In this document: positions 1 to 8,620 of the stretch, piece after piece
Layout: each line of letters starts with the position of its first letter
Numbering within the stretch: position 1 is the stretch's first letter
Origin: Hoeflea_A sp965216535
GTDB lineage: Bacteria; Pseudomonadota; Alphaproteobacteria; Rhizobiales; Rhizobiaceae
DNA: 64,000 nucleotides
Assembly: GCA_965216535.1 (NCBI GenBank)
Contig: OZ244175.1
Location: 4,774,001-4,838,000, forward strand
Direction: 5' to 3'
Made by a program: the position numbers and the translations under genes
The notes under the pieces: model-generated
The model's database searches: none
The model's input: the letters and a program-made list of their open reading frames with translations, nothing else
What the model was told of the DNA's origin: nothing

Positions 1-1140
1 GAGAGCCTCAGCCACCGACCCGAGACCGCGACGGGCGGCCAGGATCCGACGTTCGGCGACATTGCGCAACTCGCGGACATTGCCCGGCCACTCATGCGCC
101 AGCAGTGCTGCCAGGTCATCATTGGTCAGCTCCGGCGAAGTGATTTCGTAGGTTTCGGCCAGCGTGTGCAGGAAGTGCGTGAACAGCAAAACGATGTCGT
201 CGCGCCGGTTGCGCAGAGGTGACAGGCTGATCGAAAGGGCGCCAAGCCTATAGTAAAGGTCCGGCCTCAGTCGTCCGTCCGCAATCGCCGTCTGCGGATC
301 GATCGATCCTGCCGACACGACCCTGACATCAACCTGTCGGGTATCCGTCCTGCCGACCGGCGAAATTTCACCGCTCTCAAGCGCACGCGACAATGCCCCC
401 TGCTGATCCATCGACAATGCTTCAAATTCGTCGAGAAACAGCGTGCCTCGGTCGGCCCGCCCAAAATAACCGGCTTCGCCTGCTGTCGGGTCGCCAAAAA
501 GCAACCGCTCGAACTGCTTCGCTGGCAGGGACGCGCAGTGAACGGCCACGAAAGGCGCGGCGCATCGCGGACTGAGGTCGTGCAGAGCCCGGGCCACGAC
601 CTCCTTGCCCGTTCCGGTCTCGCCCAGCAGCATGACGGGAGATTGGTGTAATGCGGCATCCTGCACCTGAACCCGCAGGTCGGACATCGTTTGGGTTTCG
701 CCCATCAGGGTGCGGTCGAGGCCAGACAAATCAGCCAGGCGGGCACGCAGGTTGCGATTGTCCTGTTTCAGCCGGTGGCTTTGCGCCGCTTGCTGCAACA
801 CCGTTATCAGGCGTCCGGGATGATAGGGCTTCTCAAGGAAATTGTGGGCTCCCTTGCCCATCGCCTCAACCGCAAGCGGCAAGTCGCCATGGGCCGAGAT
901 CAGAACCACCGGCAGATCCGGGTAGAGTTCACGGGTGTTTTCCAACAGATCAAGCCCGGACATTCCCGGCATACGCATATCGGTCAGCACCACATCCGGA
1001 AGCGAGCGCGACATGGCAGTGAGTGCATCACTTGCCCTGAAATGGGCGTCAACTTCGAAGCCGGCTTTGTTCAGCAAAAGCGAGAGCGAGTCGCGCACCG
1101 TTCGGTCGTCATCGATCAGTAGCACTCGGAGGGCTTGCAT
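1..1140 (-). CDS. dctD: DctD-like sigma-54-type response regulator, C-terminus cut by window edge
   Basis: Response regulator expected to work with the DctB-type kinase encoded 8 bp upstream, a pair that classically senses C4-dicarboxylates. 380 residues are visible. A receiver domain (residues 1-120) has the acidic pocket DDD at 10-12, phospho-acceptor D54 (LTDMRMPG) and K104. An AAA+ domain follows, with Walker A GETGTGKE at 173-180, Walker B LFLDE at 234-238 and the PDLYYRL region. The DNA-binding domain lies beyond the edge. Oddity: between LFG (to 216) and GTLFLDE (from 232) there are only 15 residues, about seven fewer than in usual family members, and the GAFTGA loop that contacts sigma-54 is absent. 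It may therefore not act through sigma-54. The frame is open to position 1. Confidence 0.85.
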   Translation of the reverse strand, partial: MQALRVLLIDDDRTVRDSLSLLLNKAGFEVDAHFRASDALTAMSRSLPDVVLTDMRMPGMSGLDLLENTRELYPDLPVVLISAHGDLPLAVEAMGKGAHNFLEKPYHPGRLITVLQQAAQSHRLKQDNRNLRARLADLSGLDRTLMGETQTMSDLRVQVQDAALHQSPVMLLGETGTGKEVVARALHDLSPRCAAPFVAVHCASLPAKQFERLLFGDPTAGEAGYFGRADRGTLFLDEFEALSMDQQGALSRALESGEISPVGRTDTRQVDVRVVSAGSIDPQTAIADGRLRPDLYYRLGALSISLSPLRNRRDDIVLLFTHFLHTLAETYEITSPELTNDDLAALLAHEWPGNVRELRNVAERRILAARRGLGSVAEAL

Positions 1141-1148
1141 TGCGGACC

Positions 1149-2972
1149 TTATTGCTGCCGGGCTTCGCCGAAAACCGGCATCGTCATCGTGAAGATTGCA
1201 CCGCCTTCAGGTGCGTTGCTTATCTCCATCTGTCCCTCGTGTTCCTTGAGGATGGAAGCGGAGATGGATAATCCGAGACCCATGCTGGTACCGGACGGCT
1301 TGGTGGTGAAGAACGGATCTTCGGCCCGCTCAAGTGCCTCATCATCCAGGCCCGGGCCGTTGTCGGCAACGCTCAACCGCGCGAGATTTCCGTCCCCGGT
1401 CAAACGCAAGCGGATTTGCGGGTTTTCGATGTCGGATACAGCGTCCAGCGCATTTCGGATCAGGTTGACCAGCACCTGTTCGATCCGCAGCGCGTCACCA
1501 AAGACCCACACCGGATCGTCACCGAGCTGCTGCGACCACGCCACTCCTGCGGCCGACAGGTCCGGTTTCATCAGGTCCAGCACGGGCGCGACCACATCGC
1601 GAAGATCGAAGCGGCTCAGCTTATTGGGTTGAGCCCGGGCAAAGAACCGAAGCTGCCCGGTGATATGTTCCATTCTGGCGGCTATACCGTTGAGGTGATC
1701 GATCAGCTGCCTCGCTTCACCATCAATGCCGCTGCCCGGCAGGTCGGCCGTTGCCAAATAGTTGCGCATTGCAGCGATCGGTTGACCCAGTTCATGGGTC
1801 ACGGATGCGGATAGTTGCCCGAGTGCTGCCATCTTGCTGACTTTCTGCAGCTCGCTTTGTGCCAGCTCCAGCCGCTGCTCAGCGGCCTTTCGCTCGTCGA
1901 TCTCGGCTTCGAGCCGACGGTTCAGTTGCTGCAGGCCGCGCCGCTGCTGCTGCGAGGCGAACAGCGCCGTACGGATTCGCTGTGTGCGCACCAGCAAGAA
2001 GGCAACGCTGGCCAGCAGCAAAACTGCCGCCGTCAAAAGGACGGCCTGCCAGGCCTGTCCATTGATGCGATCGAATGGCGTCAGATAGTGAAGGTCCCAA
2101 CCCAGGTGACCTACTGGCCCAACCGATTGCAGGTAGCGAACCCCGTCGATCGTGACCTCGTCCGTACCGCCAGAGATATCAAGCGGTTCCAACGGTTCGT
2201 TGCCGAACTGGCGTTCGCCAGCGATCTCCTCCCGCGCTTCGTCCGAAAGCGGCTCCAGGGTCCGATAAGTCCAGTCCGGGTTTGAGGCGAGGATGGCAAC
2301 CCCGCGCGGATCGACCGCCAACAGTGTTTCGCCGCCTTCGCGCCAAGCACGGGTGAGCGACGTCAGATCGACCTTCAAGGCGATAACGCCGGCGATCAGT
2401 CCGGGCCCACTATAAACAGGCTCGGCGATGAAAAAGCCGGGCTCCTGGGTTGTCGCGCCAATGGCGAAGAAAACGCCGCGCAATCCCGTCAGCGCCGATT
2501 TGAAATAGGGCCGGAAGCCGTAATTGTTGCCAAGGAAGGTCTTTGGTTCGGACCAGTTGGAAGCCGCAATCGTCAATCCCTGCCGGTCCATAAGGTAGAT
2601 CGCGTCCACCCCGGCCTCATCCGTGAAACTCTCGAGGCGCCTGTTGAGCGCGTTGTTTTCGGACTGATTTGTGCCAGCAACGACAGATGGGTCCCTGGCG
2701 AGAATGAAAGGCAGGTGCTGGTGTTCTTCCAGCGCTGAAACCAGGGTTGAAAGGTACAACGTCAGTCGGTCGGCGGCACGCCGCGATTCCGCGGCAATCG
2801 CATATTGCTGTGCCAGCCAGAAAACGGACCCGAGCACCGCGGCGACAACGAGCAGACTGAGCGCAAGCAAAACCGGCCTGCGCCGGCCTATGCTCGCTCT
2901 GCCCGTTCCGCTGGACGCTTCTTGCACACTACCCATGGCAGGCCGTATCTCTGTTCCGATGCTCTCTCGCAT
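1149..2972 (-). CDS. dctB: DctB-family sensor histidine kinase
   Basis: Membrane sensor kinase of about 607 residues. A transmembrane helix near residues 33-53 and another near 310-328 bracket a periplasmic double-PAS-type sensor, the arrangement known for DctB C4-dicarboxylate sensors. A coiled coil leads to the H-box SVTHELGQPIAAM, with the phosphorylated His near residue 393, then the N-box NLIRNALDAV, the G1 box DNGPG and the MGLGLSI box. All kinase motifs are intact. The ATG at 2972 was chosen because AAGGGCGG precedes it; an in-frame start at 3020 is possible. The response regulator follows 8 bp downstream. No dctA or dctPQM transporter lies in the window, so the ligand is inferred. Confidence 0.85.
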   Translation of the reverse strand: MRESIGTEIRPAMGSVQEASSGTGRASIGRRRPVLLALSLLVVAAVLGSVFWLAQQYAIAAESRRAADRLTLYLSTLVSALEEHQHLPFILARDPSVVAGTNQSENNALNRRLESFTDEAGVDAIYLMDRQGLTIAASNWSEPKTFLGNNYGFRPYFKSALTGLRGVFFAIGATTQEPGFFIAEPVYSGPGLIAGVIALKVDLTSLTRAWREGGETLLAVDPRGVAILASNPDWTYRTLEPLSDEAREEIAGERQFGNEPLEPLDISGGTDEVTIDGVRYLQSVGPVGHLGWDLHYLTPFDRINGQAWQAVLLTAAVLLLASVAFLLVRTQRIRTALFASQQQRRGLQQLNRRLEAEIDERKAAEQRLELAQSELQKVSKMAALGQLSASVTHELGQPIAAMRNYLATADLPGSGIDGEARQLIDHLNGIAARMEHITGQLRFFARAQPNKLSRFDLRDVVAPVLDLMKPDLSAAGVAWSQQLGDDPVWVFGDALRIEQVLVNLIRNALDAVSDIENPQIRLRLTGDGNLARLSVADNGPGLDDEALERAEDPFFTTKPSGTSMGLGLSISASILKEHEGQMEISNAPEGGAIFTMTMPVFGEARQQ

Positions 2973-3026
2973 TCCGCCCTTATAATGGGCCACGCGGCGG
3001 TCGACCAGAACAAGCCGCACCCGCTG

Positions 3027-3650
3027 CTACGCAGCGCGAACCGGCTGACGCAGAACAGTTTTGAGTTTCTCCGGCGCAGTTTTTCTCGGGTCGCCGAGAT
3101 AGATTTCGTGATGGTGTCCGGATTCTACAAGACCATTTTCCGGCAGGAACTCGGAGTGCAGCCGCTTCAGGGTCGGTCCTTCTTCCGAATAGGGACCGAT
3201 ATGCATGATCTGAACGGCCTGCCCTTCGTGGTAGTTTTTGAGCTGCAGCGCCGGAAGTGCCGGTAGATCAGCGGACTTCTGTACCACGAGCCTGATTTCC
3301 TCGACGTCCTCGGACATGATCCACTCCGGTTGCATGATCATCACGGTCCACTGCCAAGCGTCCTTATCTCCGGTCAGGAAGACATCCATGTCGTCAGCCC
3401 ACCACAGAGCCTGGAGCGGCGGGACGACGTAATCGCGGCCGTATTTCGTCTTCGATAGAAACTTCAGCTTGAAAGCCATGGGATACAGCGCCGCGAGCGC
3501 GCGGGCATATTCGCACTCGGCTTCTGAGTCAGGAGCGCCCTTCCCGTCGATCATCAGAAACTGCAGCGGAGGCACATCGACCACGGCGAAATCCTTCGCC
3601 GACGGCGCGAACAGTGTTTTCATAGTCTTCTTGAAATCAATCTTGCTCAT
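3027..3650 (-). CDS. GyrI-like small-molecule-binding domain protein
   Basis: A 207-residue cytoplasmic protein of the GyrI-like (SOUL/AraC effector-binding) family. It has the family segments FLMIDGKGAP near the N-terminus, YPMAFKLKF, and HIGPYSEEGPTLKRLH near residues 150-165. Relatives bind hydrophobic cations or inhibit gyrase; most stand-alone members have no defined role. The start codon lies 14 bp inside the end of the PadR gene with GGAG at good spacing, so the two form a translationally coupled pair. The natural inference is that PadR controls this binding protein, perhaps in response to a xenobiotic. No enzymatic motif was seen. Confidence 0.8.
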   Translation of the reverse strand: MSKIDFKKTMKTLFAPSAKDFAVVDVPPLQFLMIDGKGAPDSEAECEYARALAALYPMAFKLKFLSKTKYGRDYVVPPLQALWWADDMDVFLTGDKDAWQWTVMIMQPEWIMSEDVEEIRLVVQKSADLPALPALQLKNYHEGQAVQIMHIGPYSEEGPTLKRLHSEFLPENGLVESGHHHEIYLGDPRKTAPEKLKTVLRQPVRAA

Positions 3651-4179
3651 CTTCGTCTCCCAGTAATTTCTTGGTTCTTTGCAGCCAATCGATTTCCGCC
3701 TGCAATTGGCTCAGGCTGTAATCGAAAACGGATGTCACGAACGGCGGTGCCGGGCCGGCGCGGTTCTGTGCGTCTTCCACATTGGCAAGGATGACCTGAA
3801 GAGCCGTCAGTCGGCGCGAAAGCGCTCCGATGCCCTCCTGCGGAGAAATGGTCGGCCAGTTCGACAAACCGAGCAGGATGGAAGGGTAAAGCGGGTGCGG
3901 CGCTTCGAGTGCGACAATGGTTTTTCGCTGGAACGCCTCGCGGCCCGAAAGGGTCGGGCTATAAATCTTACGCGTTTTTTTCTTCGGATCCCGCTGACTG
4001 GAGGCAAAGCCCCTCTTCTCGAGCCGATTGAGAATGAAATAGATCGAAGAAAACGCAAGCTCGGTCCATTCGCGCATGCCTCGCTGCTGAATGACCTGCT
4101 CAAGATCATAGCCATGGCTCGGCCGCTCCACCAGCAGTCCGAGAACCGCATATTCCGCGTTGGTCAGATCATCAGTCAT
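3637..4179 (-). CDS. PadR-family transcriptional regulator
   Basis: A 180-residue regulator with the N-terminal PadR winged helix (LTNAEYAVLGLLVERPSHGYDLEQVI at residues 5-30, wing region to about 85) and a helical C-terminal dimerisation half. PadR proteins usually repress their own operon and release DNA on binding a phenolic or drug ligand. The gene overlaps the downstream GyrI-like gene by 14 bp. The start codon has no Shine-Dalgarno sequence; instead an 18-bp perfect palindrome directly abuts it, which suggests a leaderless or operator-occluded start and strong autoregulation. The N-terminal residues fit the family, so a different start is unlikely. Confidence 0.88.
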   Translation of the reverse strand: MTDDLTNAEYAVLGLLVERPSHGYDLEQVIQQRGMREWTELAFSSIYFILNRLEKRGFASSQRDPKKKTRKIYSPTLSGREAFQRKTIVALEAPHPLYPSILLGLSNWPTISPQEGIGALSRRLTALQVILANVEDAQNRAGPAPPFVTSVFDYSLSQLQAEIDWLQRTKKLLGDEDEQD

Positions 4180-4197
4180 TATTCTAGTACTAGAATA
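4180..4197. promoter_or_regulatory. Perfect 18-bp palindrome abutting the padR start codon, candidate operator
   Basis: TATTCTAGTACTAGAATA reads the same on both strands and ends one base before the PadR start codon. Its AT content and symmetry contrast with the surrounding GC-rich DNA. Placement over the translation and transcription start, with no ribosome binding site between it and the gene, fits an autoregulatory PadR operator. That assignment is inference; the palindrome itself is directly visible. Confidence 0.75.
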
Positions 4198-4394
4198 GAA
4201 TGCCGGATGGCGTCAAGGACCGACGGTTTCGGGACATAGGAATGCTCAGTTGGCCTGGCCGGCGGACGTTCCCGTGGCCATATCCAATGGCTTCAATATG
4301 GGCTGTGGGACTTTGGTTTGCGCGACAGATCGGGGATGGCGTCGAAACCCCTGTCTCCGTCGTCAGAGACGGGTTCTCCAGATCTGCTGTAACG

Positions 4395-4412
4395 GCGGCA
4401 GTTGCCTGCCGC
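4395..4412 (-). terminator. Hairpin after merR, possible terminator
   Basis: A perfect 7-bp stem (GCGGCAG/CTGCCGC) with a 4-nt loop begins 8 nt after the merR stop on the minus strand. There is no uridine tract, so it may only stabilise the 3' end. A second imperfect hairpin lies near 4349-4373. Confidence 0.4.
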
Positions 4413-4420
4413 TGACGTTG

Positions 4421-4975
4421 CTACCGAACCTGGTCGAGCAGTCGCTTGCACTCGAGAAGGTCATACAGGGCTTCCTGCAGCAGCGACCGGTCATCTTTTG
4501 ATATCTCGGCAGCCTGTCCCGCATCGGCCTGCTGACCGTTCGCTGAGGCCGGCGCCCGCAAGCTGGTCGGAACCTTCGCTTGACCGACAATCCGGTCGCC
4601 ATCGAAACCGGGATCTTGGGTTTTTACTGCCGCCGGCGCCTGGGTCGTTTGTTCAGCCTCTTCGGCCTTCGTAAAGGAAGCCAACGCCTCAGCCGCCGTG
4701 ACCTCCCCCGACCCGATTGCAATTGCGAACCGCGGACCGTTCTGCCTGAGTAGTTTCTGAACGCCCTTTATCGTGTAGCCCTGATCGTAAAGCAGGTGGC
4801 GAATTCCGCGCAGTAGATCGATGTCGTCCGGACGGTAGTAACGTCGCCCGCCACCGCGTTTCATCGGCTTTATCTGGTTGAACCGCGTTTCCCAGAAGCG
4901 CAGCACGTGTTGCGGCAGATCCAATTCGTCAGCCACTTCGCTGATGGTGCGAAAAGCGTCAGGTCCTTTGTCCAT
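4421..4975 (-). CDS. MerR-family transcriptional regulator
   Basis: A 184-residue regulator with an N-terminal MerR helix-turn-helix (FRTISEVADELDLPQHVLRFWETRF at about residues 8-32, GGGRRYYRPDDI near 42-53), then a low-complexity linker and a conserved C-terminal helix rich in Leu and Arg (SLLQEALYDLLECKRLL). It lacks the cysteine metal-binding loop of metal-sensing MerR proteins. In many alphaproteobacteria this gene lies directly downstream of ihfA, as here; its target is not well defined. ATG at 4975 is chosen because it matches the family N-terminus; a TTG at 5026 would add 17 unrelated residues. Confidence 0.85.
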   Translation of the reverse strand: MDKGPDAFRTISEVADELDLPQHVLRFWETRFNQIKPMKRGGGRRYYRPDDIDLLRGIRHLLYDQGYTIKGVQKLLRQNGPRFAIAIGSGEVTAAEALASFTKAEEAEQTTQAPAAVKTQDPGFDGDRIVGQAKVPTSLRAPASANGQQADAGQAAEISKDDRSLLQEALYDLLECKRLLDQVR

Positions 4976-5355
4976 GGCCGTCTGATCCCGTTCTGGTCTG
5001 GGCTTTGCAAGCCGGCTCAAGAACAATTGCCTGCGCGTTGGCTTGCGGTTGCCCGTATCGCCCCCGCATCACCAGATGACCGCTCCAGACCTCGTCCCCA
5101 CGGTCCGGGGCCGATTGCCGTATCCCGGCTCTAGGCACTGCCGGTGTTGGAAGCGGAAGCCACCCGATAGACTACGCCACTCAATTGAGGCGGTATTGAG
5201 TCGCTATTGCAACGCTTCGGCTGACTTTTTTCAAGCAGCAGGCGAAGAAAGTGTGTGGATGAATCTCATCACAACAGGGATGGAGCTGACGGTGCACCAA
5301 AGAAGGTCAGCGCACAATCTTGCCTGTAATGGTCAGAACGAACTGTGACAGGGGG
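4976..5355. other. 380-bp intergenic region between ihfA and merR
   Basis: No convincing gene or tRNA was found here; T-loop-like sequences are absent on both strands. It should hold the ihfA transcript end and the merR promoter. A 10-bp palindrome CTCAATTGAG lies near 5179-5188 beside a direct copy of CTCAAT. The minus strand carries a plausible promoter at 5206-5234. Confidence 0.5.
5206..5234 (-). promoter_or_regulatory. Candidate sigma-70 promoter upstream of merR
   Basis: Minus strand: a -35 box TTGAAA preceded by C (CTTGAAA, close to the alphaproteobacterial CTTGAC), a 17-bp spacer and TGCAAT as -10. It would start transcription about 220 nt upstream of merR. Prediction by eye only. 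Confidence 0.3.
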
Positions 5356-5679
5356 TCAGGATTTGCCGGAGTTTTTGCGATCAATGTGAGCGTCAAGCAC
5401 GCGTTGTTTGAGCACGTTCGAGGCTTTGAAAGTCATCACCCGGCGCGGCGATATCGGGACCTCTTCACCGGTCTTCGGATTGCGCCCGATGCGCTCGTTC
5501 TTGTCGCGAATCTGGAAGGTCGCAAATGACGACAGCTTGACACTTTCGCCCCGCACGATGGCGTTGCAGATCTCGTCAATGACCATTTCTACAAGAGATG
5601 CGGATTCCGTTCTTGAAAGTCCCACCTTGCGGAACACCGCTTCCGCTAGGTCCGCCCTCGTGACCGTCTTTCCGCCCAT
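5356..5679 (-). CDS. ihfA: Integration host factor subunit alpha
   Basis: A 107-residue DNA-bending protein of the HU/IHF family and half of the IHF heterodimer, acting in nucleoid structure, recombination and sigma-54 promoter architecture. The sequence has the dimer core (TRADLAEAVFRKVGLSRTES, residues 6-25) and the DNA-intercalating arm with its proline (GRNPKTGEEVPISPRRVMTFK). ATG at 5679 gives the typical N-terminus MGGKTVTRADL; an extension upstream is not family-like. It follows fabH by about 140 bp on the same strand, the usual alphaproteobacterial order. Confidence 0.93.
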   Translation of the reverse strand: MGGKTVTRADLAEAVFRKVGLSRTESASLVEMVIDEICNAIVRGESVKLSSFATFQIRDKNERIGRNPKTGEEVPISPRRVMTFKASNVLKQRVLDAHIDRKNSGKS

Positions 5680-5822
5680 TGAACCGCAACCATCCCCGCA
5701 CTTATACTCCCGGATTTCACCGGGTTTTCTCAAGAGTATTGGCCAATCGATGGTGGGTCAAGCCGTGATTGTGTTGCAGCGCATCGATAAATGCATGAAA
5801 ATCATGATTTTTCCGTTGGACG

Positions 5823-6794
5823 CTACCAGCGAACCAAAACAGCGCCCCAGGTAAAACCGCCTCCCATTGCCTCCAGCAGCACGACATCGTTTTCCTTGAT
5901 GCGACCATCATCCAGTGCATCGACCAGCGCAAGCGGAATGGATGCGGCCGAAGTGTTGCCATAACGGTCGACTGTGATGACCACCTTCGCAGGATCGATG
6001 CCAAGTTTCTTCGCCGAAGCGTCGATGATGCGTTTGTTCGCCTGATGCGGCACAAACCAGTCGATATCGTCGGCGGCCAGACCAGTGGCTTCAAACACGG
6101 ATTCAATCACGTCGGTGATCATGCCAACTGCATGTTTGAAAACCTCGCGGCCCTGCATGCGCAGATGACCCACCGTCTGTGTGCTCGATGGTCCACCGTC
6201 CACGTAGAGTTTTTCCTTGTGGCTGCCATCTGAACGCAGTTTTGAGGCAAGCACACCGCGATCCTGCAATTCGCCTGCCGATTCCACGGCCTCGAGGACC
6301 AGGGCTCCGGCACCGTCGCCGAAGAGCACGCAGGTGCCCCGATCTTCCCAGTCAAGGATGCGTGAAAAGGTCTCGGCGCCGATAACCAAAGCCCGTTTGG
6401 CCAATCCCGTGCGAAGATAGGCATCGGCCGTCGTCATCGCGTAGACGAAGCCCGTGCAAACTGCCTGGACGTCGAATGCGGCACCTTGGCGTATGCCAAG
6501 CCGGTTCTGGATATCGACGGCGGCGGCCGGAAATGTGTTGTCCGGTGTTGATGTCGCCACAATGACCAGGTCGATATCCTGAGCGTTCATTCCGGCACGG
6601 TCGAGTGCGGCCTGCGCGGCGCCTGCCCCGAGCGAGCAGGTTGTTTCATGATCGCCTGCAATGTAACGCTGCTTGATGCCGGTTCGCTGGATGATCCACT
6701 CGTCGGTGGTTTCGACGACATTCTCCAGCTCCTGGTTGGTCACCACCTTCTCGGGAAGGCAGGACCCGTAACCACGCACCACTGATCGGATCAT
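5823..6794 (-). CDS. fabH: 3-oxoacyl-[acyl-carrier-protein] synthase III
   Basis: KAS III condenses acetyl-CoA with malonyl-ACP to start fatty acid synthesis. The protein has 323 residues, the normal length. The catalytic triad is visible: C113 in AVCTGF, H250 in FVPHQANKR and N280 in RYGNTSA. The C-terminal GGGFTWGAVLVRW is typical. ATG at 6794 is preceded by AGGGG and lies 2 nt after the plsX stop, so plsX and fabH are translationally coupled. A GTG at 6800 is an alternative. Confidence 0.96.
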   Translation of the reverse strand: MIRSVVRGYGSCLPEKVVTNQELENVVETTDEWIIQRTGIKQRYIAGDHETTCSLGAGAAQAALDRAGMNAQDIDLVIVATSTPDNTFPAAAVDIQNRLGIRQGAAFDVQAVCTGFVYAMTTADAYLRTGLAKRALVIGAETFSRILDWEDRGTCVLFGDGAGALVLEAVESAGELQDRGVLASKLRSDGSHKEKLYVDGGPSSTQTVGHLRMQGREVFKHAVGMITDVIESVFEATGLAADDIDWFVPHQANKRIIDASAKKLGIDPAKVVITVDRYGNTSAASIPLALVDALDDGRIKENDVVLLEAMGGGFTWGAVLVRW

Positions 6795-6796
6795 TC

Positions 6797-7852
6797 TCAC
6801 CCCTGGACTTCCTTCGCCGGCTCTTCCGTAATGGGAAGTCGGGCGTGGTAGATTTTCAAGTCGTTTTCGATTTTCGAGATAAGGTCGTTGCGCGCCATGT
6901 CATGGGCAACGTCCACTGCTGCCGCAAATCCGTCGGCATCCGTTCCGCCATGGCTCTTGATGACCACGCCGTTGAGGCCGAGGAACACACCGCCATTGAC
7001 CTTGCCGGGATCCATTTTCTCCCGCAGACGGTCGAAGGCGCTCTTCGCCATGATGTAGCCCAGCCGCGCCATCCAGGTGCGAGTCATCGCGGCACGCAAA
7101 TATTCGCCGATTTGACGAGCCGTTCCCTCTGCCGCCTTCAGCGCGATGTTGCCGGAAAACCCTTCCGTGACAACGACATCGACGGTCCCGCGGCCGAGAT
7201 CATCACCTTCGACGAAGCCGCGATAGTTCATCCCGGGCAATCCGCTGGCTTTCAGGATGCGGCCGGCTTCCTTGACCTCTTCCTGCCCCTTGATCTCCTC
7301 GACCCCAATGTTGAGCAGTCCGACCGAGGGCTTTTCGATCTCGAACAAAGCACGCGCCATGGCGGCGCCCATCATGGAAAAGTCGATGAGTTGTTGTGCA
7401 TCAGCACCGACCGTTGCACCGACATCGAGGACAATGCTCTCGCCCCGAACGGTCGGCCAAATTGCGGCAATGGCCGGGCGTTCGATGTTGGCCATCGTGC
7501 GCAGGCAGAAGCGCGCCATCGCCATCAACGCGCCGGTGTTTCCAGCGGAAACCGCGACGTTGGCCTCTCCATTCTTGACGGCCTCGATCGAGCGCCACAT
7601 CGTGGACTTCCAGCGCCCCTGACGCAGGGCCTTGCTGGGTTTGTCATCCATGCGCACGGCAATTTCGCAGGGATGGAACGTGCTGGCCGCCTTCAGTTTG
7701 GGAAACTGCTCGAGGATCGGCATACACGCGTCCTCGATTCCATAGATATGAAAACGCAATTCGGGATGACGATCATGGGACTTGGCTAGCCCTGGAATGG
7801 CCACCTCAGGGCCATAGTCCCCTCCCATCGCATCGACGGAAATTGTGATCAA
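6797..7852 (-). CDS. plsX: Phosphate acyltransferase PlsX, TTG start
   Basis: PlsX converts acyl-ACP to acyl-phosphate, the acyl donor for the first acylation of glycerol-3-phosphate in phospholipid synthesis. The N-terminal nucleotide-binding-like fold SVDAMGGDYGP, the SAGNTGALMA segment and VVTEGFSGNIALK are all present; length about 351 residues. The start is read as TTG at 7852. It has GAGGGA upstream and gives an N-terminus (ITISVDAMGG) that aligns directly with family proteins, whereas no ATG or GTG fits. It sits with fabH in a coupled pair downstream of DUF177. Confidence 0.93.
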   Translation of the reverse strand: MITISVDAMGGDYGPEVAIPGLAKSHDRHPELRFHIYGIEDACMPILEQFPKLKAASTFHPCEIAVRMDDKPSKALRQGRWKSTMWRSIEAVKNGEANVAVSAGNTGALMAMARFCLRTMANIERPAIAAIWPTVRGESIVLDVGATVGADAQQLIDFSMMGAAMARALFEIEKPSVGLLNIGVEEIKGQEEVKEAGRILKASGLPGMNYRGFVEGDDLGRGTVDVVVTEGFSGNIALKAAEGTARQIGEYLRAAMTRTWMARLGYIMAKSAFDRLREKMDPGKVNGGVFLGLNGVVIKSHGGTDADGFAAAVDVAHDMARNDLISKIENDLKIYHARLPITEEPAKEVQG

Positions 7853-8031
7853 CTGCTGCAGTCCCTCATTGCCGATGCCGCAATGGATTCGGGGCCAAAT
7901 GGAAGTACCCGGCCCTGAGCCCGCGCGGCCCGGTGAAAATAACGCTTTTGCGGCGGCATACAACCGTATTGTCGCCCTGGAGCGGAGCTGTCCAGTGATT
8001 CCGACAAGCGGTCGTCACCCTCCCGATACGC

Positions 8032-8598
8032 TCACTCGCCACCGGTCTTCCACGCCTTCAGGTCAGCGAAAGGAGACGGCTCGACCGTGTCATCCTCATC
8101 TTCCGACTGATCTTCTTCGAAAACAGCGCCTTCGGCCCGTGGGTATGGATCGATGGCCAGCACGATAAACTCTTCGCAGACAGCGGCAACGTCGATGGTG
8201 TTCCCGGTGAAAATTTCCGGGGCATCCGGCCCTTCGGACTCAACAATCATCTCGCCTTCGTCATCAGTCTTGACCCGAGCAAGTTTCGAACCCTCCGGAA
8301 CGAAGAGCGCATCAATGTGATCCTCAATGGTCGATGGTACCGGCTCCAGGGTGACAACACAGTCCTGCGTGATGGCCGCCTCGATGACACCCTTTATCCT
8401 TACGCCGTCGCGCTTCCAGCGACCCAATTCGAGGTCAGCATAGACCCGTTCAACGCTGCTCAAACCCCAGCGACGGGCCATGTCCTTTCGTTCGTTTTCA
8501 TCAGCCTGCATCGTGACGCGAACCGGGTTCGTTCCGATATGGCCGACATTTACGAGAAAGCTGAACGAGTCTCGCGCGGTTTTGTTGTCCTGTTTCAT
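8032..8598 (-). CDS. YceD family protein (DUF177)
   Basis: About 188 residues. YceD/DUF177 proteins are linked to 23S rRNA accumulation and are usually encoded next to rpmF and plsX. Seen here: SFLVNVGHIGTNPVRVTM at the N-terminus, a central DCVVTLEPVPSTIEDHI segment with a conserved Cys, and an acidic Asp/Glu-rich C-terminal tail. The start at 8598 has GAGGA upstream; another ATG at 8646 with GGCGGAG would add 16 residues and overlap the preceding gene. No rpmF is present beside it. The plsX start lies about 180 bp downstream. Confidence 0.85.
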   Translation of the reverse strand: MKQDNKTARDSFSFLVNVGHIGTNPVRVTMQADENERKDMARRWGLSSVERVYADLELGRWKRDGVRIKGVIEAAITQDCVVTLEPVPSTIEDHIDALFVPEGSKLARVKTDDEGEMIVESEGPDAPEIFTGNTIDVAAVCEEFIVLAIDPYPRAEGAVFEEDQSEDEDDTVEPSPFADLKAWKTGGE

Positions 8599-8620
8599 TG
8601 CCTGACTATCCTCATTGTGT

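Noticed and set aside
5027..5355. Possible tRNA next to merR/ihfA
   Set aside because: No T-loop or acceptor-stem pairing was found on either strand.
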